Origin: an uncultured Collinsella sp. | GTDB taxonomy: Bacteria > Actinomycetota > Coriobacteriia > Coriobacteriales > Coriobacteriaceae | Reading direction: 5' to 3' | Assembly (NCBI GenBank): GCA_900552345.1 | Contig: URZN01000011.1 | Coordinates: forward strand, 1 to 12,594 | DNA: 12,594 bases | In this document: piece after piece, positions 5,973 through 12,594 of the stretch | Numbering within the stretch: the first letter of the stretch is position 1 | How the letters are laid out: every line of letters begins with the position of its first letter | Made by a program: the position numbers and the translations under genes | The notes under the pieces: generated by a model | Database searches by the model: none | Told to the model about the DNA's origin: nothing | What the model saw: only the letters and a program-made list of their open reading frames with translations

Positions 5973-6833
5973 ATGAATCCCATTACCATGAAGCTTGTCG
6001 TCGATGATCTAATTCTGCAGGCCCTGCGCGAGGACATTACCTTTGAGGACGTGAGCACGGCGAGCGTGTGCCCCACGGCGCGCCCCGCCACGGTGGAGCT
6101 CACCGCCAAGGCCGACGGCATCATCGCCGGCCTGGATGTGTTCGCTCGCACCTTTGAGCTGCTGGATTCGCAGAGCTCGGTGCTGTTTGATGTCGTCGAC
6201 GGTGACGAGGTGCACGCCGGCGACCACGTGGGCCAGGTGCGCGGCGACGCTCGCGTGCTGCTTTCGGGCGAGCGCGTGGCGCTCAACTACCTGCAGCGCA
6301 TGAGCGGTATCGCTACCTATACGCACCAGATGGCCGCGGCGCTCGAGGGCACCAAGACCGTGCTCGTCGACACGCGCAAGACCACGCCGGGCATGCGCGT
6401 CTTCGAGAAGGCCGCAGTCGAGATCGGCGGCGGCAGCAACCACCGCTATAACCTGTCGACGGCTGTCATGCTCAAGGACAACCACATCGACGCCGCCGGT
6501 GGCGTGGCACGCGCGATTGAGATGGCGCGCGCCCATGCGTCGTTTACCACGACGGTCGAGATTGAGTGCGAGAGCCTGGATATGGTGCGCGAGGCCGTGG
6601 AGGCCGGTGCCGATATCATCATGCTCGACAACATGACCCACGATGACATGGCTGCCGCCATCGAGCTTATCGCCGGTCGCGCCAAGACCGAGTGCTCGGG
6701 CAACGTGGACGCCAACAATATCCGCGCGCTCGCCGACCTGGGCGTTGACTTTATTAGCTCGGGGGCGCTGACGCACTCTGCGCCGATTCTCGACCTCTCG
6801 CTTAAGCACCTGCGTCTGTTGGACGGTAAATAA
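5973..6833 (+). CDS. nadC: nicotinate-nucleotide pyrophosphorylase (quinolinate phosphoribosyltransferase)
   Basis: NadC joins quinolinate to phosphoribosyl pyrophosphate with loss of CO2, giving nicotinate mononucleotide, the entry to the shared NAD route. The 286 residues are of normal length. Signatures are 'ALREDITFEDVSTASV', 'GERVALNYLQRMSGIAT', the substrate-binding 'DTRKTTPGMRVFEKAAVEIG' (Arg135), 'HRYNLSTAVMLKDNHI' (Lys168), 'VEIECESLDMV', 'IIMLDNM' and 'VDFISSGALTHSAPILDLSL'. The ATG is three bases after the nadB stop, with its ribosome site GGAGGAG inside the end of nadB. The stop TAA overlaps the niaR start by one base (TAATG). This tight packing indicates one translationally coupled operon. 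Confidence 0.98.
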   Translation: MNPITMKLVVDDLILQALREDITFEDVSTASVCPTARPATVELTAKADGIIAGLDVFARTFELLDSQSSVLFDVVDGDEVHAGDHVGQVRGDARVLLSGERVALNYLQRMSGIATYTHQMAAALEGTKTVLVDTRKTTPGMRVFEKAAVEIGGGSNHRYNLSTAVMLKDNHIDAAGGVARAIEMARAHASFTTTVEIECESLDMVREAVEAGADIIMLDNMTHDDMAAAIELIAGRAKTECSGNVDANNIRALADLGVDFISSGALTHSAPILDLSLKHLRLLDGK

Positions 6834-7378
6834 TGGACGCCCGCGAGCGTCGCCGTGCCATCATGGGCGTGCTCGAGAGCGCCAAAGATCCTGTCTCGGG
6901 CAGTGCGCTTGCCCGCGAGGTGGGCGTGAGCCGTCAGGTCGTGGTGCAGGACATCGCCCTGCTGCGCGCCGACGGGCACGATATCGTCGCCACCAATCGC
7001 GGCTACGTGCTACAGGAGGCGGCGAGCAGCCCGGCTGTGCCCACGCGTCTGGTCAAGGTTCGCCACGGCGTGGAGCAGGCAGGCGATGAGCTCACGAGCA
7101 TCGTTGACGCGGGCGGCGCCGTGCTCAACGTGATTGTCAATCATCGCGTGTACGGTAAAATCACGGCCGACCTGGACATCCGCAATCGTCGCGATGTTGA
7201 GCGCTACCTGCACGATATCGAGAGCGGCAAGAGCTTTCCGCTGCTAACGGTAACCAGCGGTTATCACTTCCACCGTATTGCGGCAGACGACGAGCAAACC
7301 CTCGACGAGATCGAGACCATGCTCAAGGAGAAGGGCTATCTGGCAGATCTGATGCCCTACGAAGATGACCTGTCCTAG
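6833..7378 (+). CDS. niaR: NiaR (3H-domain) niacin-responsive repressor of NAD synthesis
   Basis: The 181-residue protein has an N-terminal winged helix (HTH_11 type, about 5-60: 'ALAREVGVSRQVVVQDIALL', then 'RADGHDIVATNRGYVL') and a C-terminal 3H domain (about 72-170). The name-giving histidines are seen as His78 in 'KVRHGVE', His145 and His147 in 'SGYHFHRI', with Glu86 as the likely fourth metal ligand by comparison with Thermotoga NiaR; a further His104 lies in 'IVNHRVYGKI'. NiaR family members bind nicotinic acid and repress nad and niacin-uptake genes. Being last in nadABC with a one-base overlap, it most likely represses its own operon through the palindrome at 3426-3469. A strong terminator follows. 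Confidence 0.95.
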   Translation: MDARERRRAIMGVLESAKDPVSGSALAREVGVSRQVVVQDIALLRADGHDIVATNRGYVLQEAASSPAVPTRLVKVRHGVEQAGDELTSIVDAGGAVLNVIVNHRVYGKITADLDIRNRRDVERYLHDIESGKSFPLLTVTSGYHFHRIAADDEQTLDEIETMLKEKGYLADLMPYEDDLS

Positions 7379-7391
7379 TAACGACGAATGC

Positions 7392-7430
7392 AAAAGGAGG
7401 CCTCCGCGGCGATGCGGAGGCCTCCTTTTT
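7392..7430. terminator. bidirectional terminator between niaR and ferredoxin
   Basis: A perfect 16-bp stem (AAAAGGAGGCCTCCGC at 7392-7407 with its complement at 7414-7429, 6-base loop GGCGAT) ends in TTTTT on the plus strand and TTTT on the minus strand. It starts 13 bases after the niaR stop and lies 40 bases past the convergent ferredoxin stop, so it can serve both. Confidence 0.93.
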
Positions 7431-7469
7431 GTGCACGGTGTACTTGTGAGTGTGCAAGTGGGGGAGTTG

Positions 7470-7655
7470 TTACTCCTCGACGATCTCGGTGATCGCGCCA
7501 GCGGGGCAAGCGTCCTGGCAAGCGCCACAGGCGACGCAGGAATCCTCGTCAGCGACGGTAGCGACGTCCTGGAGCTCCAGAACGCCAGCGGGGCAGGAGT
7601 CGACGCAAACGCCACAAGCGATGCACTCGTCGGCATCAATTACGGGATGAGCCAT
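7470..7655 (-). CDS. 2[4Fe-4S] ferredoxin
   Basis: Small bacterial-type electron carrier. The 61-residue protein has two complete cluster motifs of the C-x2-C-x2-C-x3-C-P form: Cys11, Cys14, Cys17, Cys21 ('CIACGVCVDSCPAG') and Cys40, Cys43, Cys46, Cys50 ('CVACGACQDACPAG'). The near-repeat of the two halves and the acidic tail 'ITEIVEE' are typical of clostridial ferredoxins used by pyruvate:ferredoxin oxidoreductase and hydrogenase in anaerobes. The start ATG at 7655 has AGAGAGGAAA upstream on the minus strand; the frame extends 22 codons further but that part is promoter sequence. It is monocistronic and convergent with niaR. Confidence 0.96.
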   Translation of the reverse strand: MAHPVIDADECIACGVCVDSCPAGVLELQDVATVADEDSCVACGACQDACPAGAITEIVEE

Positions 7656-7716
7656 GGTAGTTTCCTCTCTGTTGACCGACGCTACAGGCGATGCGCGTCG
7701 GTTTGATTCGGGCAAA

Positions 7717-7744
7717 AACATACCACGGGAGCGACCGTTTGCAA
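7717..7744 (-). promoter_or_regulatory. possible promoter of the ferredoxin gene
   Basis: On the minus strand TTGCAA (7739-7744) and TATGTT (7717-7722) are 16 bases apart, each matching four of six consensus positions, about 60 bases ahead of the ferredoxin ATG. It is a moderate match only. Confidence 0.4.
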
Positions 7745-7876
7745 TACCCTCTGACCGGCATCTTCATACCGTTCGCCGAGTATGCCACGGCTTACTAAAA
7801 AATATGCAGGTGAGGCCGTTGAGCTGCGCAAATGTTAGCTATAGGTGACTTGAAATATAGGGCGATTGAGCGCGCC

Positions 7877-7990
7877 TGCGGAAAGGGCATCCCGTTATTT
7901 GGCCGAAAACCGGGTCGCAGTTTCCGGTTGGGCCCGCTAGAGGAAACTGCGACCCGGAATCCACGCTCAAACCGGGATGAACTTTCCGCA
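7877..7990. repeat. 114-bp imperfect inverted repeat in the fdx-dnaK intergenic region
   Basis: Two arms of exactly 49 bases (7877-7925 and 7942-7990) surround a 16-base centre. The inner 16 bases of each arm are perfectly complementary (CCGGGTCGCAGTTTCC at 7910-7925 with GGAAACTGCGACCCGG at 7942-7957). The outer nine (TGCGGAAAG at 7877-7885) and an internal CATCCCG block also match, while the stretch between has diverged. It codes for nothing, has no T-tract and no obvious target-site duplication. It could be a dispersed extragenic palindrome or miniature transposable element, or encode a long RNA hairpin. Confidence 0.85.
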
Positions 7991-8036
7991 AGACGGCCCC
8001 CAGGCACCCCCGGACGCAAACCTCAGCCATCTCTAC

Positions 8037-8054
8037 ATAGATCTCAATAGATCT
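8037..8054. repeat. tandem ATAGATCT repeat upstream of dnaK
   Basis: ATAGATCT occurs at 8037-8044 and again at 8047-8054, ten bases apart, about one helical turn, and each contains the palindrome AGATCT. It lies some 200 bases upstream of dnaK. It could be a protein-binding pair, though two copies of an 8-mer can also arise by chance. Confidence 0.4.
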
Positions 8055-8060
8055 GCCGAG

Positions 8061-8107
8061 AACTCAAACAGTGTATCTACCTGCGCATTTGAGAACCTAA
8101 ACTCTCA
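8061..8107. promoter_or_regulatory. degenerate HAIR-like half sites, possible HspR operator for dnaK
   Basis: HspR sites (HAIR) have the form CTTGAGT-N7-ACTCAAG. Here ACTCAAA (8062-8068), TTTGAGA (8088-8094) and ACTCTCA (8101-8107) resemble its half sites, the last two facing each other with a 6-base spacer. None is a full match. The location, upstream of dnaK in a cluster that encodes HspR, is the main support. Confidence 0.35.
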
Positions 8108-8110
8108 GAG

Positions 8111-8150
8111 ATAAGAAATCTTATATGAATTGACTTAGATTTTGTATATT
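8111..8150 (+). promoter_or_regulatory. AT-rich dnaK promoter region with a small palindrome
   Basis: ATAAGA-AA-TCTTAT (8111-8124) is a perfect 6-bp palindrome, followed by TTGACT (8130-8135) and TATATT (8145-8150). The last two are promoter-like but only nine bases apart, so they cannot pair as -35 and -10. TATATT would have a poor -35. The strip of low G+C marks the likely promoter, but the exact boxes cannot be fixed by eye. Confidence 0.45.
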
Positions 8151-8194
8151 CCGGCCCATAAGGGGATACACTACATCCTGAAAGACAAGCCGAA

Positions 8195-8224
8195 GCGCCG
8201 CGCGACAGATCGTCGAGGCGGCGC
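8195..8224 (+). promoter_or_regulatory. hairpin in the dnaK 5' leader
   Basis: GCGCCGC (8195-8201) pairs with GCGGCGC (8218-8224), and an inner CGAC (8203-8206) with GTCG (8212-8215), leaving a 5-base loop. It ends 27 bases before the dnaK start, just ahead of the GAGAGAGGG ribosome site. It may stabilise or tune the heat-shock mRNA. It does not cover the ribosome site, so a simple RNA thermometer is not supported. Confidence 0.5.
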
Positions 8225-8251
8225 GAACGCAAAAGAGAGAGGGAATTTCTA

Positions 8252-10144
<1,893 letters not shown>

Positions 10145-10146
10145 TC

Positions 10147-10989
10147 ATGTCCGCCCGTAAAGCTCGCACGGAGGCGGCTGCCGCTGGCGCCGCCCCCGTT
10201 GACTCTGAGGAGAAGGACGTGAAGATTCCCGTAGAGGCCGTCGACGATACCGAGGTCAACGAGACCGAGGCCGCCGAGGCTGCCGAGAACCAGGTAGAGG
10301 ATTCCAACAAGGAGACGACGATGACCGAGGACGAGATGGTGGAAGCTGCTATCCGCGCCGGTGAGGAAGCCGCCGATAACGACTTTAAGCTCAAGTTCGA
10401 GCAGGCCCAAAAGGAGCTCGCCGACGTGCGCAGCGAGCTCGATGCTGCGGCAGAGGCCCAGAAGGCCGCCGAGGACAAGGCAAAGGACGCTACCGAGCGC
10501 ACCGCCCGCCTGCAGGCCGACTGGGAGAACTTCCGTCGCCGCACCGCCAACGAGCGCATTGCCGAGCGCGAGCGCGCGACCGAGAAGCTCGTCACTGCGC
10601 TGCTGCCGGTGGTTGACGATATCGAGCGTGCAATCGACCATGCCCGTAGCCAGGAGCTTTCCGACGATTTTAAGCAGTTCGTCGATGGCGTTGACGCGGT
10701 GCATGCCAAGCTGCTTGATGTGTTTGCGCACGAGGGCGTTGAGCCCATCGACCCCAAGGGCGAGGCGTTCGATCCGCTCGAGCACCAGGCCGTGGGGCGT
10801 GTCGAGGACGCATCGCAGTACGACGAGACCGTCAACGACGTGTACCAGAAGGGCTACCGCATGGCGGACCGCATCCTGCGCTCCGCGATGGTGACGGTGA
10901 CCTACGGTGGCGATAAGCGCCCCGCACCGGAGCCCGAAGCGGCGCCCGAGGATGCCGCGGCCGATACGGCCGAGAGCGCCGAGGAGTAA
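10147..10989 (+). CDS. grpE: GrpE nucleotide exchange factor with long acidic N-terminus
   Basis: GrpE releases ADP from DnaK so the chaperone cycle can restart. The core is clear: a long coiled coil at about 80-140 ('LKFEQAQKELADVRSELDAA', 'LQADWENFRRRTANERI'), the four-helix bundle ('LLPVVDDIERAIDHA'), and the beta-wing 'GVEPIDPKGEAFDPLEHQAV' with 'YQKGYRMADRILRSAMVTV'. At 280 residues it exceeds the usual 180-230 because of an acidic, Ala/Glu-rich N-terminal stretch and a similar tail. From the ATG at 10147 it is two bases behind dnaK with only a weak ribosome site. An in-frame ATG at 10321 has AAGGAG six bases upstream and would give a 222-residue protein that contains the whole core, so it may be the real or a second start. 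Confidence 0.95.
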   Translation: MSARKARTEAAAAGAAPVDSEEKDVKIPVEAVDDTEVNETEAAEAAENQVEDSNKETTMTEDEMVEAAIRAGEEAADNDFKLKFEQAQKELADVRSELDAAAEAQKAAEDKAKDATERTARLQADWENFRRRTANERIAERERATEKLVTALLPVVDDIERAIDHARSQELSDDFKQFVDGVDAVHAKLLDVFAHEGVEPIDPKGEAFDPLEHQAVGRVEDASQYDETVNDVYQKGYRMADRILRSAMVTVTYGGDKRPAPEPEAAPEDAAADTAESAEE

Positions 10990-10994
10990 TTGAG

Positions 10995-11028
10995 AAGGGC
11001 CCCGGGGCAACACCCGGGGCCCTTTCTG
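10995..11028 (+). terminator. terminator-like hairpin between grpE and dnaJ
   Basis: AAGGGCCCCGGG (10995-11006) pairs perfectly with CCCGGGGCCCTT (11013-11024) around a 6-base loop, followed by TCTGG. The 12-bp stem is very G+C-rich, but the T-tract is short (TTTCT), so it may stop only part of transcription and set dnaJ-hspR below dnaK-grpE. Confidence 0.75.
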
Positions 11029-11053
11029 GCCTAGTGCCATATGAAAGCATGAG

Positions 11054-11075
11054 CCGCCGTCCGCAGGGGCGGCGG
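11054..11075 (+). promoter_or_regulatory. hairpin in the dnaJ leader
   Basis: CCGCCG (11054-11059) pairs with CGGCGG (11070-11075), with a shifted GCCGCC/GGCGGC pairing also possible. It lies just upstream of the AGGAGAGGAG ribosome site of dnaJ. No convincing separate promoter was found between the grpE terminator and dnaJ. Confidence 0.4.
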
Positions 11076-11097
11076 ATATAACAGGAGAGGAGCTACG

Positions 11098-12063
11098 ATG
11101 GCTGCAGGCAAAACCTTCTATGACATCCTGGGCGTATCCAAGAGCGCCTCCGACAAAGAGATCAAGAGCGCGTTTCGCAAGCTCGCGCAAAAATATCACC
11201 CCGATGCCGGCGGCGACGAGGCCAAGTTTAAGGAGATTAGTGAGGCCTACGAGACGCTTTCGGACGAGAAGAAGCGCAAAGAGTACGACCAGATGCTCAT
11301 GTTCGGCGGCATGCCGGGCGCGGGCGGCGCGTATAGCGGTGGCTACGGCGCCGGTGCCGGCGCGAGCGGTTGGGGCGATATCTTCGACAGCATCTTCAGC
11401 GGCAACGGCGCCTGGGGCAGCGACTGGGGCTCGGGCTTTGCCGGTGCCGCGGGTGCTGCCGGTGCGGGCGCGGGCCGCAACCGCGCACGCAAGGGCGGCG
11501 ACCTGTCGCTGACCGTCGATGTGACGGCCGAGGACGCGTTTCGCGGCGTGACGCACAAGGTTACCTACCGCATTCCCTCGACGGGCGAGCAGCAGACCAT
11601 TACGGTCTCGGTGCCTGCGGGCGCGGTCGACGGAGGCAAGCTGCGTTACAAACGTCGCGGCGAGTACGGCGTTGCCGGCGGCGAGCGCGGCGACCTGGTC
11701 GTGACCACGCACGTGGAGGAGCATCCGCTGTTTAAGCGCAAGGGTGCCGACGTGACCATGGAGGTGCCGATCTCGGTCTACGAGGCGGCGCTCGGCTGCA
11801 CGGTTGATGTGCCCACGCCCGGCGGCGCGACGGTTCGTCTGAAGGTGCCCGCTGGCACCCAGACGGGCAAGAAGTTCCGCTTTAAGGAAATGGGGGCGCC
11901 CGACGTTAAGCACCGTGGCCGCACGGGTGCGCTGCTCGTCGAGATCAAGGTGCAGGTTCCCTCGAACCTGTCCGACGATGAGCGCGATGCCATGACCAAG
12001 CTGCGCGAGGCCGACACGCGCGATTATCGCGAGAAGGTCAACCGTTACAAGGCGACGTTCTAG
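11098..12063 (+). CDS. dnaJ: DnaJ-type co-chaperone without zinc finger (class B, CbpA-like)
   Basis: J-domain protein that delivers substrates to DnaK and stimulates its ATPase. The J domain is at about 5-68 with the essential HPD at 34-36 ('[19 protein letters not shown]'). A Gly-rich linker follows (about 70-130: '[20 protein letters not shown]'), then the two C-terminal substrate-binding domains ('[20 protein letters not shown]', '[20 protein letters not shown]', '[20 protein letters not shown]', '[20 protein letters not shown]'). The four CxxCxGxG zinc-binding repeats of classical DnaJ are absent; only one Cys, in 'ALGCTVD', is present, and at 321 residues it is shorter than the 370-390 of class A DnaJ. 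The ATG at 11098 has AGGAGAGGAG upstream. The location between grpE and hspR matches the actinobacterial dnaJ1 locus. Confidence 0.95.
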   Translation: MAAGKTFYDILGVSKSASDKEIKSAFRKLAQKYHPDAGGDEAKFKEISEAYETLSDEKKRKEYDQMLMFGGMPGAGGAYSGGYGAGAGASGWGDIFDSIFSGNGAWGSDWGSGFAGAAGAAGAGAGRNRARKGGDLSLTVDVTAEDAFRGVTHKVTYRIPSTGEQQTITVSVPAGAVDGGKLRYKRRGEYGVAGGERGDLVVTTHVEEHPLFKRKGADVTMEVPISVYEAALGCTVDVPTPGGATVRLKVPAGTQTGKKFRFKEMGAPDVKHRGRTGALLVEIKVQVPSNLSDDERDAMTKLREADTRDYREKVNRYKATF

Positions 12064-12079
12064 GGCGGTCGTGGCGCAC

Positions 12080-12095
12080 GCCCGCGCCCGCGGGC
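12080..12095 (+). other. small G+C-rich hairpin between dnaJ and hspR
   Basis: GCCCGC (12080-12085) and GCGGGC (12090-12095) form a 6-bp stem with a 4-base loop, followed by TTATGATGG rather than a T-run. It could be a weak terminator or chance in G+C-rich sequence. A TATGAT at 12097-12102 resembles a -10 box, but no -35 is seen. Confidence 0.3.
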
Positions 12096-12135
12096 TTATG
12101 ATGGACGATAACGAGACGGAAAGGGGTCAGGTAGC

Positions 12136-12552
12136 ATGGCCGAGGACAATAGGAACAAACCGCTGTACATGATCAGCGTGGCGGCCGAGCTGACCGGCAT
12201 GCATCCGCAGACTCTGCGCGTCTACGAGTCCAAGGGCCTGGTGAACCCCCAGCGCTCGGGCGGCAACACGCGCCTGTATTCGCGTGCCGATATCGAGCGC
12301 CTGGAGCTCATCAACCAACTGACCGACGAGGGCATCAACCTCGCCGGCGTGGTGCGCATCCTCGATATGAAGGAGCGTGCCGAGGAACGTGAGCGCGAGA
12401 ACGAAAAGCTCCGCGCCCGCGTGCGCCAGCTCGAGGACGAGCTGCACGAGTACAAGATGCAGAAGAAGATCACCGCCCTGGTCCCGCGCGACGGCTCAGT
12501 CAACCCCGAGCAAGTCATGCGCAAGCTTTTGGGTGCCGGCGGGGATCTGTAG
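12136..12552 (+). CDS. hspR: HspR, MerR-family heat-shock repressor
   Basis: HspR represses the dnaK operon and often clpB by binding HAIR sites, with DnaK as co-repressor. The 138-residue protein opens with a winged-helix MerR domain at about 9-75 that has the HspR-specific form 'PLYMISVAAELTGMHPQTLR' and 'VYESKGLVNPQRSGGNTRLY', followed by 'SRADIERLELINQLTDEGIN' and 'LAGVVRILDM'. A coiled coil at about 78-108 ('ENEKLRARVRQLEDELHEYK') is for dimerisation, and a short tail follows. There are no metal-binding cysteines as in metal-sensing MerR proteins. The ATG at 12136 has AAAGGGG and CAGG upstream. The stop TAG at 12550-12552 is the last genomic codon before adapter sequence, so the gene is just complete. 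Confidence 0.96.
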   Translation: MAEDNRNKPLYMISVAAELTGMHPQTLRVYESKGLVNPQRSGGNTRLYSRADIERLELINQLTDEGINLAGVVRILDMKERAEERERENEKLRARVRQLEDELHEYKMQKKITALVPRDGSVNPEQVMRKLLGAGGDL

Positions 12553-12594
12553 CTGTCTCTTATACACATCTCCGAGCCCACGAGACCGGAGCCT
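12553..12594 (+). other. Illumina Nextera adapter contamination (not genomic)
   Basis: Bases 12553-12571 are CTGTCTCTTATACACATCT, the reverse complement of the 19-base Tn5 mosaic end. Bases 12572-12586 are CCGAGCCCACGAGAC, the rest of the Nextera read-2 adapter. The last eight, CGGAGCCT, sit in the i7 index position and match an index I recall from the Nextera XT set (N720). Genomic sequence therefore ends at 12552. Confidence 0.98.

Noticed and set aside
7656..7721. 22-codon N-terminal extension of the ferredoxin
   Set aside because: The ATG at 7655 has a ribosome site and gives the standard ferredoxin length; the extension overlaps the probable -10 box.
12222..12581. 119-residue minus-strand frame starting 'MGSEMCIRDS'
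   Set aside because: Its start codon and first residues come from Nextera adapter and the rest is antisense to hspR, so it is an artefact.

Overview
The window looks like a chromosomal piece of a G+C-rich Actinomycetota, most likely a gut Coriobacteriia such as Collinsella. This is inferred from the strong G/C third-position bias, the actinobacterial chaperone order dnaK-grpE-dnaJ-hspR with a MerR-type HspR, and a nadABC operon ending in a 3H-domain repressor (NiaR). I could not test the taxonomy by search. The last 42 bases are not genomic: they are Illumina Nextera transposase adapter plus an 8-base index, so the right edge is a contig end with untrimmed adapter.

Layout. (1) 1-1904, minus strand: a nickel/hydrogenase cluster reading leftwards, with a small His-containing helical protein, then the nickel regulator NikR, then HypF, whose C-terminus runs off the left edge. 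(2) 1974-3157: thioredoxin on the minus strand with its terminator, divergent from a plus-strand gene that looks like a uracil-DNA-glycosylase-fold protein whose catalytic motifs have been lost. (3) 3176-3376: a decayed C-terminal remnant of a GHKL sensor kinase on the minus strand, not seen as a full gene. (4) 3426-7430: the quinolinate/NAD operon nadA-nadB-nadC-niaR, preceded by a 44-bp perfect palindrome that overlaps a good promoter and is probably the NiaR operator, and closed by a strong bidirectional terminator. (5) 7470-7655: a 2[4Fe-4S] ferredoxin, minus strand, sharing that terminator. (6) 7656-8251: about 600 bases without a gene, holding a 114-bp inverted repeat, short direct repeats and palindromes, and the dnaK leader. 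(7) 8252-12552: dnaK-grpE, a terminator-like hairpin, then a zinc-finger-less dnaJ and hspR.

How the genes work together. NadB oxidises aspartate to iminoaspartate, NadA (Fe-S) condenses it with dihydroxyacetone phosphate to quinolinate, NadC converts quinolinate to nicotinate mononucleotide, and NiaR should repress the operon when niacin is available. DnaK, GrpE and DnaJ form the Hsp70 cycle, and HspR is the expected repressor of that operon. NikR senses nickel, and HypF makes the cyanide ligand precursor for [NiFe] hydrogenase, so the left cluster is about nickel enzyme maturation.

Most of the window is conserved housekeeping. I found no convincing new multi-gene system. The points most worth a second look are the large nad operator palindrome, the degenerate UDG-like protein, the 114-bp inverted repeat, the NadB that lacks the usual C-terminal domain, the small His-containing protein ahead of nikR, and the adapter at the right end.
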